DNA from: Patescibacteria group bacterium
Lineage (GTDB): Bacteria > Patescibacteriota > Microgenomatia > UBA10105 > UBA927
Direction of reading: 5' to 3'
DNA: 8,147 bases
Assembly (NCBI GenBank): GCA_003545435.1
Contig: DPYI01000070.1
Span: forward strand, 15,583-23,729
Below the pieces are notes generated by a model. It was given only the letters and a program-made list of their open reading frames with translations. It searched no databases and had not been told where the DNA came from. The translations under genes and the position numbers were made by a program. Positions 1 through 6,187 of the stretch are shown here, in pieces. Numbering within the stretch: the stretch's first letter is position 1; each line of letters begins with the position of its first letter.

Positions 1-62
1 GTTCGAAGATTTGAGTTATCCCACTTCTTTCCTCTCCATTTAGCCGAAGGCGAGCCGCATAT
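1..62. other. 5' flank of pnp, no confident gene
   Basis: This edge fragment holds a pyrimidine-rich stretch (about 18-41), a small GCC-GAA-GGC hairpin (43-51) and a weak purine-rich GAAGGCGAG (46-54) that could act as a ribosome binding site 8 bases before the ATG at 63. Frame 1 is open from the edge to a TGA at 70-72. Frame 2 is open to a TAG at 41-43. Either could be the tail of an upstream gene (rpsO is a common neighbour of pnp), but neither peptide is recognisable. Confidence 0.4.
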
Positions 63-2273
63 ATGTGTATGAAAATCATCAAAAAAACCGTTGACGTAGC
101 AGGCAGGACATTATCATTGGAAGTCGGCCGGTTTGCCCAGCAGGCAAGCGCTGCGGTGGTTGCCCAGTATGGGGAAACAATAGTACTGGCTACGGTAACT
201 GCATCAAGCAGGGAAACAACCCTGGATTATTTTCCGTTAAGCGTTGAATATATTGAACGGCTATACGCCGGAGGCAGAATTAAAGGATCCCGCTGGGTGA
301 AACGCGAGGGGAGACCCTCTGATGATGCAGTTCTTTCCGGCCGTCTTATAGACCGGTCAATAAGGCCGTTATTCCCAAAAAACTATAAGCATGATGTACA
401 GGTGATTATCACAACTCTTTCCGTAGACGGGGAAAATGATCCGGATGTACTGAGTCTCGTTGCCACGTCTGCGGCTATTGCCATATCACCCATTCCATGG
501 AACGGGCCGGTATCAGCGGTGCGTGTAGGGTATACCAATGGAGATCCGTCAGCTGACGGAGGAAATGAAAACAAAAAAGGAGGGATATTTCTCATCAATC
601 CTCGTGCCACAGAACAGGAACTGTCGGATTTTGACTTTGTCATTTCTTCCAATAAAGAAAACGTGATGATGCTGGAGGGAGGATTTTGCGAAACACCGGA
701 AGATGTGGTCATGGGAGCAGTAGTACAGGCAAAAGAAGAAAACGCGAACATCATCACATGCATTGAAGAACTGGTGAAAGCGGTCGGGAAGACCAAAGCA
801 CCGGTGCCTCCGGAAAAGGATCTCAAAGAATTGGAAGAAAAGATTATCCATGATTATAAAAAAGAAGTTGAGGCTGCGTTTCAGAAAAAAACGGAGAAAG
901 AATACGGCGACACCGAGCTTTCTTCACTTGCTCAGATCATTGCCGTAGCATGCGAACAGAAATATACAATCCCTGACATCATGGGAATTCTTGATGGCAT
1001 GTTTAAGAAAAAACTTCGGGAAGATATTCTCAAAAAAGGAAAGCGCGTTGACGGAAGAAAAGCCGATGAAATTAGACCGATTACCATGGAGGTAGGAATT
1101 TTACCAAGAACACACGGAAGCGCTATGTTTGCCCGCGGCCAAACGCAGGTCCTGACGATTGCTACCCTGGCATCACCTGAATTAAATCAGCTTATCGAAA
1201 GTCCGACAGGAGAAGAATCAAAGCGGTATATCCATCACTATTCCATGCCGCCATACTCAGTGGGCGAAACCGGAAGGGTCGGCACTCCCTCACGCAGGGA
1301 AATCGGGCACGGAGCGCTTGCTGAACGCGCACTTCTTTCCGTCATTCCGTCGGAAGAAGAGTTTCCCTATACCATCCGGCTGGTTTCTGAAGTGATGTCC
1401 TCAAACGGTTCAACATCCATGGCATCCGCCTGCGGTTCAACACTTGCCCTGATGGATGCCGGAGTCCCTATCAAAGAACCGGTAGCCGGAATTTCCATCG
1501 GGCTTATGACGGATAAAAAATCTGATACATATGTGCTTTTGACGGACATCATGGGTGTTGAGGATTTCGGCGGGGATATGGATTTTAAAGTTGCAGGAAC
1601 CAAAAACGGTATTACCGCCATTCAGCTGGATATGAAAATCAATGGAATCACTGATGAGATGGTAAGGGAAACTTTAGAAAAAGCCCGAATCGCACGGCTT
1701 TTCATCCTTGACAAGCTGCACACAGTTATCGGATCTTCACGCGGGCAACTGTCTCAATACGCCCCGAAGGTGCAGATGGTGAAAATCCCGGTTGAAAAGA
1801 TCGGGGAAGTGATTGGGCCCGGGGGAAAAATGATCCGGCAAATTCAAACGGTTACAGGGGCAGTTCTAGATGTCAAAGATGACGGATCAGTCTTTATTTC
1901 CTCCATTAAGGAAGAAGCGGTCAAACATGCCGTCTCCTGGATTGAAGGCCTTACCCATGAGGTTAAACCGCAAGAAGAGTATGAAGGCGAAGTGAAGCGG
2001 ATGCTGCCGTTTGGCGCGTTTGTCGAAATTTTGCCGGGGAAAGAAGGCTTAGTGCACGTGTCCCAAATGTCGACCGGATTTGTCAATACTCCGTCGGAAG
2101 TGGTCAGTTTGGGCCAGAAAGTAAAAGTCCGCGTCATGGAAATTGACGACCAGGGACGGGTGAATTTATCAATGTTGTTTGGGGAAGATGCGAAAAAACC
2201 TGTTCCCTCCAGAGAACCAAGAACGTTTGACAGGCCGAGACGTACATTCGGAGGACCGAGACGGAGATTTTAG
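63..2273 (+). CDS. pnp: Polyribonucleotide nucleotidyltransferase (PNPase)
   Basis: A cytoplasmic trimeric 3'-5' exoribonuclease that uses phosphate to release nucleoside diphosphates, and can run in reverse to add 3' tails. At 736 residues it has full family length. The domain order is complete: first RNase PH domain (about 8-150), helical domain (about 240-320), catalytic second RNase PH domain (about 330-540), KH (about 565-620, GPGG loop at 585-588) and S1 (about 640-705). The phosphate-binding SSNGSTSMAS lies at 446-455. The catalytic acid and lysine set of the E. coli enzyme (D486, D492, K494) corresponds to D501, D507 and K509. The tail is short and Arg-rich, without a long degradosome scaffold. 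The ATG at 63 is preferred because of weak GAAGGCGAG 8 bases upstream; the ATG at 69 is equally possible. It lies in the same direction as the Lon-like ATPase and RNase J, which suggests a shared role in RNA decay. Confidence 0.97.
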   Translation: MCMKIIKKTVDVAGRTLSLEVGRFAQQASAAVVAQYGETIVLATVTASSRETTLDYFPLSVEYIERLYAGGRIKGSRWVKREGRPSDDAVLSGRLIDRSIRPLFPKNYKHDVQVIITTLSVDGENDPDVLSLVATSAAIAISPIPWNGPVSAVRVGYTNGDPSADGGNENKKGGIFLINPRATEQELSDFDFVISSNKENVMMLEGGFCETPEDVVMGAVVQAKEENANIITCIEELVKAVGKTKAPVPPEKDLKELEEKIIHDYKKEVEAAFQKKTEKEYGDTELSSLAQIIAVACEQKYTIPDIMGILDGMFKKKLREDILKKGKRVDGRKADEIRPITMEVGILPRTHGSAMFARGQTQVLTIATLASPELNQLIESPTGEESKRYIHHYSMPPYSVGETGRVGTPSRREIGHGALAERALLSVIPSEEEFPYTIRLVSEVMSSNGSTSMASACGSTLALMDAGVPIKEPVAGISIGLMTDKKSDTYVLLTDIMGVEDFGGDMDFKVAGTKNGITAIQLDMKINGITDEMVRETLEKARIARLFILDKLHTVIGSSRGQLSQYAPKVQMVKIPVEKIGEVIGPGGKMIRQIQTVTGAVLDVKDDGSVFISSIKEEAVKHAVSWIEGLTHEVKPQEEYEGEVKRMLPFGAFVEILPGKEGLVHVSQMSTGFVNTPSEVVSLGQKVKVRVMEIDDQGRVNLSMLFGEDAKKPVPSREPRTFDRPRRTFGGPRRRF

Positions 2274-2350
2274 ATAAATCTCAAAACTTAAATCACAATG
2301 ACCAATGAATTTCCTTGTTGGATATTGAGATTTGGGATTTAAGATTTTAG
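2274..2350. repeat. AT-rich imperfect inverted repeat between pnp and the Lon-like gene
   Basis: This stretch directly follows the pnp stop codon. CTTAAATC (2287-2294) is inverted at 2336-2343 (GATTTAAG). Inside that, CAATGACCAA (2296-2305) pairs with TTGGATATTG (2318-2327) except for two central bases. AAATCTCAA (2276-2284) also has an inverted partner at 2325-2333, so alternative foldings compete. No T-run follows, so it is not a classic terminator. Its word composition (CAATGACCAATGA, GATTTGGGATTTAAG) resembles AT-rich dispersed repeats I associate with Candidate Phyla Radiation genomes. That link is from memory and untested here. Confidence 0.55.
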
Positions 2351-2388
2351 AAAGCCTCACAATTTTAAGTAAACTTTTTCACTCCCTA

Positions 2389-2416
2389 GTGACATCTCTC
2401 GGTAATCGTGTATCAT
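2389..2416 (+). promoter_or_regulatory. Candidate promoter of the Lon-like gene (leaderless)
   Basis: GTGACA (2389-2394) and TATCAT (2411-2416) each match five of six bases of the sigma-70 consensus and are 16 bases apart. The -10 box ends six bases before the ATG at 2423, so transcription would start at or next to the start codon. No Shine-Dalgarno sequence is visible before that ATG. A perfect 5-base inverted repeat, TCACT (2379-2383) and AGTGA (2388-2392), overlaps the -35 box and could be an operator, though it is short enough to be chance. Confidence 0.5.
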
Positions 2417-2422
2417 GGAAAT

Positions 2423-3508
2423 ATGAGTAAAATTGCCGATGAACTGCCCGGCCTGCGCCGGCAATTAAAAGAAAAAGATATTCCGCCACCGCTTGTTTCC
2501 CGGCTGAGCGATCAACTGGAACAGATAGAGCGCTTGCAGAATGACATCAGTGCTTCCGTTTATATTGAGCAGATGCTCGGATATATCAACTGGGCATTGA
2601 ACCTTCCGTGGAATGAACGGACGGTTGATACACTGGATCTGATAAAAGCAAAACAGATTTTTGACCAGAATCATTACGGCCTCAATGACGTCAAAGACCG
2701 GATTTTGGAATATTTGGCAGTTCTCAAGCTCAGGGGAAGCACGGAAGTAAAAAAGTCGGAAGAAGCAGAAAATGTGCCGGTACACGGAGCGTTTGCCAGA
2801 CGCGCTCCGATACTGTGTCTGGTAGGACTGGTCGGAACCGGCAAAACAACACTGGCCAAATCGATTGCACAGGCCATGGGCAGGCGGTATGTCCGGATTC
2901 CGTTCGGAGGCATGAGTGATGCTCTGGAGCTCAGGGGTCAGTCGCGCGTCAGGCCCGATGCTGAAATCGGATTGGTTCTGAAAGGCATGCGGCTGGCAGG
3001 AAGCAGGAATCCGGTTATACTACTAGATGAAGTTGACCGCGTTGCTGAGGGAACCCGCGGAGACATTATGGGAGTTTTGGTTGAGCTTCTGGATCCTGAG
3101 CAAAACAAAGCATTTACGGATCATTTCTTGGACTATCCGTTTGACCTATCGGAAGTGTTGTTTGTTGCCACAGCCAACAATACGACCAATATCGCTACCG
3201 CGGTTCTTGATCGGCTGGAGCCCATACAAATGCCTTCATACAGTGATGAGGAGAAGATTAAAATTGCGAAAGATTATGTTCTTCCTGCGCTTCTCCAGGA
3301 ATCCGGTCTTAAACCCGAGCAGGTCATTATCGATGATGCAATCTGGGCAAAAATGGTCCGGCCATTGGGATACGATGCAGGAATTCGGAGTTTGGAAAGA
3401 ACCATTAATGCATTGGTCCGGAAAATCGCCCGTGAAGTGGTAGAGGGGAAAGGAAAACAGTTCAGAATTACTGAAGAAACGATTAAACAGTATATACAGA
3501 TGTACTAA
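2423..3508 (+). CDS. Protease-less Lon-type AAA+ ATPase
   Basis: The protein has 361 residues; Lon proteases have about 780. Residues about 1-105 match the helical linker of Lon just before its ATPase domain (for example INWALNLPW and HYGLNDVKDRILEYLAV). Residues about 130-355 are the Lon AAA+ module. It has Walker A GLVGTGKT (135-142, K141), Walker B LLDEVD (D202, E203), sensor-1 N252, an arginine finger candidate R264 and sensor-2 R322 in AGIRSLER, so ATP hydrolysis is expected. The N-terminal substrate-binding domain is absent. The chain stops right after the ATPase helical domain, so there is no Ser-Lys protease domain. The Tyr-Ile pair that grips substrate in Lon is replaced by R177-P178. 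The ATG at 2423 is preferred to the GTG at 2408 because it fits the -10 box upstream. It lies between pnp and rnj, 149 and 97 bases away. Its role is unknown; an ATP-driven remodeller is inferred. Confidence 0.88.
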   Translation: MSKIADELPGLRRQLKEKDIPPPLVSRLSDQLEQIERLQNDISASVYIEQMLGYINWALNLPWNERTVDTLDLIKAKQIFDQNHYGLNDVKDRILEYLAVLKLRGSTEVKKSEEAENVPVHGAFARRAPILCLVGLVGTGKTTLAKSIAQAMGRRYVRIPFGGMSDALELRGQSRVRPDAEIGLVLKGMRLAGSRNPVILLDEVDRVAEGTRGDIMGVLVELLDPEQNKAFTDHFLDYPFDLSEVLFVATANNTTNIATAVLDRLEPIQMPSYSDEEKIKIAKDYVLPALLQESGLKPEQVIIDDAIWAKMVRPLGYDAGIRSLERTINALVRKIAREVVEGKGKQFRITEETIKQYIQMY

Positions 3509-3510
3509 AA

Positions 3511-3545
3511 CAATTTAGAATTAAGAATTCAAAATTCAGAATGAG
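3511..3545. repeat. Low-complexity AGAATT-type repeat before rnj
   Basis: Just after the Lon-like stop codon the sequence iterates short words around AGAATT, AAGAATTC and AATTCAGAAT. GAATTC is itself a palindrome, and GAATT and AATTC occur as inverted partners. It is low in complexity and non-coding. A T-rich run (3562-3570) follows about 16 bases later, but there is no GC-rich stem, so I do not call a terminator. The style matches AT-rich dispersed intergenic repeats, which is an inference. Confidence 0.4.
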
Positions 3546-3594
3546 AAGCTATTCCTTCACGTTTCTTTTTCATCAATATCTTTCAAAGAATAAA

Positions 3595-3600
3595 TATAAA
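3595..3600 (+). promoter_or_regulatory. Candidate -10 box of rnj (leaderless)
   Basis: TATAAA matches five of six bases of the -10 consensus and ends five bases before the ATG at 3606, so the transcript would begin at or beside the start codon. No AGGAGG-like sequence lies at normal distance before the ATG. The nearest, AAAGAA at 3585-3590, is too far. No convincing -35 box is seen at 16-18 bases upstream. The region is AT-rich, so a chance match is possible. Confidence 0.35.
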
Positions 3601-3605
3601 ACTAT

Positions 3606-5366
3606 ATGAATAGATATTTTCAAAGGAATCAACGATTTCAAAGAAAACATCAAAAAAATAGTTCAAGTATGTTTATTGGGTCTGCTGGCCCGGGGAAAGG
3701 ATCGGTGCGGATAGTCCCTTTGGGGGGAACCGGAGACGTGACGAAGAACATGTTTGTGTATGAGTACTGCTATGACGGAAAACTCAAAGACATTCTTCTT
3801 GTGGACTGCGGGATCGGATTTCCGGACCCTGACATGTATGGTGTGGACCTCGTGATTCCGGACGTCCGGTACCTCATGAATAAAAAAGAGATGATACGGG
3901 GACTGGTATTTACGCACGGACACGATGACCATATCGGAGCGATCCCGTATATTTACCCGAAGCTCGGAAAAATTCCTATGTGGGCAACACCCCTCACTGC
4001 TGCGTTTGCAAATGTTAAACTGAAAGAGATAAAAATTAAGGAAAAAGTAACGACAGTAGGGTTTGACAAGGAAATTCAGATCGGACCATTTCGCGTATCG
4101 TTTGTGCGGATGACCCACTCGGTACCCGATACCGCAAATCTTATTATTGAGACACCGGTCGGCATTTTTTACCACGGAAGCGATTTTAAGTTTGATTTTA
4201 ATCCCTTAGACGGGAAACTTTCTGAAATAGAAAAAATCAACGCAGTCGGGAAAAAAGGAGTTTTGTGTCTTCTGACCGATTGTTTAGGAAGCGAACGATC
4301 CGGATTTACGCCGTCCGAGCAGAAAATAGGGGATGTACTGGAGCACGAAATCGCCCTGTGTCCCGGAAAATTTCTTTTTACGACCCAGTCGTCAAATATT
4401 TCCAGAATTCAACGCGCGATTGAAATTGCTTTGCGCTCGGGAAGGCAGATTGCTTTCATCGGAAGGTCAGTAAATAAAAATGTCGAGGCTGCCCTTGACC
4501 TTGGGTATATGAGATTTCCTAGGGATAAAGTAGTCAGGGATCGGGATTTGCGGAAAGTGCCGGCAATCAAGCAATTTCTTGTTGTCGCAGGAGCCCAAGG
4601 CCAGCCGGAATCGGCTCTTGTCAGGGTTGCCAACGATAATCATTCTTTTGTAAGTCTGAATGCCGGGGATACGGTACTTTTTTCCGCAGATCCTATCCCT
4701 GGGAATGAAAACGCAGTGAATGATGTTATTGATCAGATTTACCGGACGGGTGCCCGCGTATCATACACAACTATCATGGAGGATCTCCATGTGTCAGGAC
4801 ACGGAAGTCAGGGAGACCATATGCTTCTTTTGTCCGCATTAGGTCCCCAGTATGTTTTTCCCATCGGAGGAACCGCACGGCATATAGTAAATTACCGGAC
4901 TGTAGCGTCAGAAATCGGGTTTTCAAAAAACAACCTTTTAGTGCCTGAAGAAGGGGAAATCCTTGAGTTTAAAAAGTTCCAAAAACCAAGAGTCGCGGAA
5001 ACCATTTCTCTGGAAAATATCCTTGTTGACGGATTAGGGGTTGGCGATGTGGGAGCGATTGTTCTCCACGACCGCCAAACGATTGCGCAGGAAGGGATTG
5101 TGGTCGTGGTTGTGCCGATTGACAGGAAATCCGGGAGAATCATCGGAGAACCCGACATCATTTCCCGGGGATTTGTGTATATCAAGGAATCCACAGCGCT
5201 TCTTGAGCGGGCAAAGCGCCTGGTTATCGGTTGTCTGAAAACGAAAAAGAACAGGATCAGGGATTGGCGGTATATCCGGGAACTGGTGGAGGATAATCTC
5301 CAGCAATTTTTGCGGAAAGAAACCGGCAGACAGCCCCTCATCGTGCCGGTGGTGCTGGAAGTATAA
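3606..5366 (+). CDS. rnj: Ribonuclease J family beta-CASP metallo-ribonuclease
   Basis: A cytoplasmic RNase of the metallo-beta-lactamase/beta-CASP family, expected to cut RNA internally and/or degrade it 5'-3'. At 586 residues it is slightly longer than usual because of a basic, Gln- and Asn-rich N-terminal extension (about 1-30). The core has the metal motif THGHDDH (103-109: H104, H106, D108, H109), H171 in THSVPD and D193 in GSDFKFD. The beta-CASP part follows, with SSNISRIQRAI, QGQPESAL, PIPGNE and HVSGHGSQ (395-402). The C-terminal domain (about 470-586) includes DIISRGFVYIKES. There are departures: the His of the family motif PVHGEYR is G421 in PIGGTARH, DSTNAER reads DCLGSER, and HTGDF reads HGSDF. 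Nearby H426 might replace the missing ligand (inference). The start at 3606 fits the -10 box; a later ATG (residue 22) is the alternative. It converges with the transposase gene 37 bases downstream. Confidence 0.93.
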   Translation: MNRYFQRNQRFQRKHQKNSSSMFIGSAGPGKGSVRIVPLGGTGDVTKNMFVYEYCYDGKLKDILLVDCGIGFPDPDMYGVDLVIPDVRYLMNKKEMIRGLVFTHGHDDHIGAIPYIYPKLGKIPMWATPLTAAFANVKLKEIKIKEKVTTVGFDKEIQIGPFRVSFVRMTHSVPDTANLIIETPVGIFYHGSDFKFDFNPLDGKLSEIEKINAVGKKGVLCLLTDCLGSERSGFTPSEQKIGDVLEHEIALCPGKFLFTTQSSNISRIQRAIEIALRSGRQIAFIGRSVNKNVEAALDLGYMRFPRDKVVRDRDLRKVPAIKQFLVVAGAQGQPESALVRVANDNHSFVSLNAGDTVLFSADPIPGNENAVNDVIDQIYRTGARVSYTTIMEDLHVSGHGSQGDHMLLLSALGPQYVFPIGGTARHIVNYRTVASEIGFSKNNLLVPEEGEILEFKKFQKPRVAETISLENILVDGLGVGDVGAIVLHDRQTIAQEGIVVVVVPIDRKSGRIIGEPDIISRGFVYIKESTALLERAKRLVIGCLKTKKNRIRDWRYIRELVEDNLQQFLRKETGRQPLIVPVVLEV

Positions 5367-5371
5367 TCCTA

Positions 5372-5399
5372 GGGAGACCCCTTAAAGGCCACCCCTTTA
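5372..5399 (+). repeat. REP-like palindrome, copy 1 (left end of the element)
   Basis: It starts with GGGAGACCCCTTAAAGG and continues to 5399, six bases after the rnj stop. It is a truncated version of copy 3: TAAAGG (5383-5388) and CCTTTA (5394-5399) pair around a five-base loop, but the outer GGGGTC arm is missing on the right. It is inverted relative to copies 2 and 3. With no T-run on either side it is unlikely to be an efficient terminator for rnj or for the transposase gene. Confidence 0.75.
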
Positions 5400-5403
5400 T
5401 AAC

Positions 5404-6102
5404 CTAAATATCAATTAACATCTCCCTAATTACTTCCGTTGATTCATCCTGATTCACAAATGATTTATAAGATAAAAACTTATTGGTTTTTGAAAAATAT
5501 TTTAGAATATTTTCCGGATGTACCCATGTCGTATTACGTAGTCCTAAATATTCGGGATAGGATGACGGTTGTATTGTAAAGGGGGACCCCTTAAAGGGGT
5601 GGCCTTTTGAAGCTAATTCTAGAGAATTTCGATGGATATATTTAGTAAGTTGCAGCAATTGTTCATCGGTTCTTACCAATACCGCTTTATAGACGCTTTG
5701 GTATAACGGCCCGACCCGTTTATCTTTTTTGTTGAAATACATCGTATATCTAGTCGCCATGGAATTCATAAATGTATCAATAGCGTTTGATGTATTTTGA
5801 TGAATGAGAAAATGAAAATGATTTGGCATGAGGCAATACGCAATAAGAGTTATATCTCCATAAAAATTATTCATCCGTAACAGTTTTGTTGCTTCATGTT
5901 TATCTTGAAGAGATGACTCTTGATTTCCGAGAATTGTCAGTAGTGTTTTTGTATCTTTTGGGAGAAGGTATTCCTTTAAATAGGAAAGGAAAACACCATA
6001 ATCCATGTCGCTAAGAAAAATTTTTCGTTTTTCTACACCACGATTATAGATATGGTAATACCCATTAGACATATATAGTTTTTCTGAATTTTTTGCAGGC
6101 AT
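5404..6102 (-). CDS. REP-associated tyrosine transposase (Y1/HUH, IS200-like)
   Basis: A single-strand DNA transposase of the RAYT (TnpA-REP) group. It has 232 residues from the ATG at 6102, chosen because the family commonly starts MP-x-K-N before NGYYHIYNRGVEKRKIF (residues 13-29). A GTG at 6129 would add nine residues, and an ATG at 6072 would start too late. The metal-binding HUH motif is PNHFHFL with H95 and H97. The catalytic tyrosine is most likely Y155 in LTKYIHRN, 58 residues on, as expected from IS200-type enzymes. Residues 166-174 (KGHPFKGSP) are encoded by an in-frame copy of the element's own palindrome and are not normal family sequence. SSYPEYLG (180-187) resumes the family pattern, so the frame is intact and the gene may be active. 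Its A+T-rich coding suggests acquisition. It probably mobilises the flanking repeats. Confidence 0.9.
   Translation of the reverse strand: MPAKNSEKLYMSNGYYHIYNRGVEKRKIFLSDMDYGVFLSYLKEYLLPKDTKTLLTILGNQESSLQDKHEATKLLRMNNFYGDITLIAYCLMPNHFHFLIHQNTSNAIDTFMNSMATRYTMYFNKKDKRVGPLYQSVYKAVLVRTDEQLLQLTKYIHRNSLELASKGHPFKGSPFTIQPSSYPEYLGLRNTTWVHPENILKYFSKTNKFLSYKSFVNQDESTEVIREMLIDI
5581..5608 (-). repeat. REP-like palindrome, copy 2, inside the transposase gene
   Basis: Positions 5582-5607 are identical over 26 bases to 6146-6171 (copy 3) in the same orientation. ACCCCTT (5586-5592) and AAGGGGT (5594-5600) form a perfect hairpin around one base. Read on the minus strand in the transposase frame, it encodes K-G-H-P-F-K-G-S-P (residues 166-174) without creating a stop. 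Confidence 0.85.
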
Positions 6103-6138
6103 ATTGATGGAGTAATTTAATACTACCACAACTCTAGG

Positions 6139-6179
6139 AAAAAAAGGGGACCCCTTAAAGGGGTGGCCTTTAAGGGGTC
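6139..6179 (-). terminator. Rho-independent terminator of typA, made from REP copy 3
   Basis: Reading from typA on the minus strand, the perfect 13-base-pair stem begins eight bases after the TGA stop. It is followed by CCC and then seven T residues (6145-6139). A GC-rich stem with a T-run just after a stop codon is the standard intrinsic terminator layout. It would also insulate the transposase gene from typA transcription. Confidence 0.75.
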
Positions 6180-6183
6180 ACCC
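6146..6183 (-). repeat. REP-like palindrome, copy 3 (right end of the element)
   Basis: This is the most complete copy. GACCCCTTAAAGG (6149-6161) and CCTTTAAGGGGTC (6167-6179) form a perfect 13-base-pair hairpin around the five-base loop GGTGG. Its outer part, read on the minus strand, matches copy 1 over 28 bases with one mismatch. It lies between the first codons of the transposase gene and the end of typA. Confidence 0.85.
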
Positions 6184-6187
6184 GGCT

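Larger units (their letters stand above)
5372..6183. mobile_element. REP-type element carrying a Y1 transposase
   Basis: About 812 bases, bounded by inverted copies of one sequence: 5372-5399 on the plus strand equals 6156-6183 read on the minus strand over 28 bases with one mismatch. Between them lies one minus-strand transposase gene that is clearly richer in A+T than its neighbours. The arrangement repeat / REP-associated tyrosine transposase (RAYT) / inverted repeat is typical of RAYT-REP loci. It has inserted between the 3' ends of two housekeeping genes without damaging either. No target-site duplication is visible, as expected for this transposase class. Confidence 0.7.

Noticed and set aside
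1..24. Possible 3' part of a tRNA (GTTCGAA at the left edge)
   Set aside because: The base pairing with G53 would be A rather than the invariant C61, position 60 is a purine, and no CCA falls at the right distance.
1..72. Open frame from the window edge ending in TGA that overlaps the ATG at 69
   Set aside because: It has only about 23 residues, with no recognisable similarity. A competing frame is also open to 43, so it cannot be called the end of a gene.
383..851. Open frames antisense to pnp, and similar ones opposite rnj and typA
   Set aside because: They show no family motifs and lie opposite strongly conserved coding sequence, so they are shadow frames.
3509..3605. Remnant of a Lon protease domain after the ATPase
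   Set aside because: Only 97 AT-rich bases with repeats are present, with no Ser-Lys active-site sequence in any frame I read.
5369..6138. CTAGG at 5369-5373 and 6134-6138 as a target-site duplication
   Set aside because: The second copy lies inside the element, on the inner side of copy 3, so the two do not bracket the insertion. Y1 transposases do not normally make duplications.
5372..6183. CRISPR array from the three GGGG/CCCC repeats
   Set aside because: Copies are few, unevenly spaced, in mixed orientation, and flank or interrupt a transposase gene. No cas genes are present.
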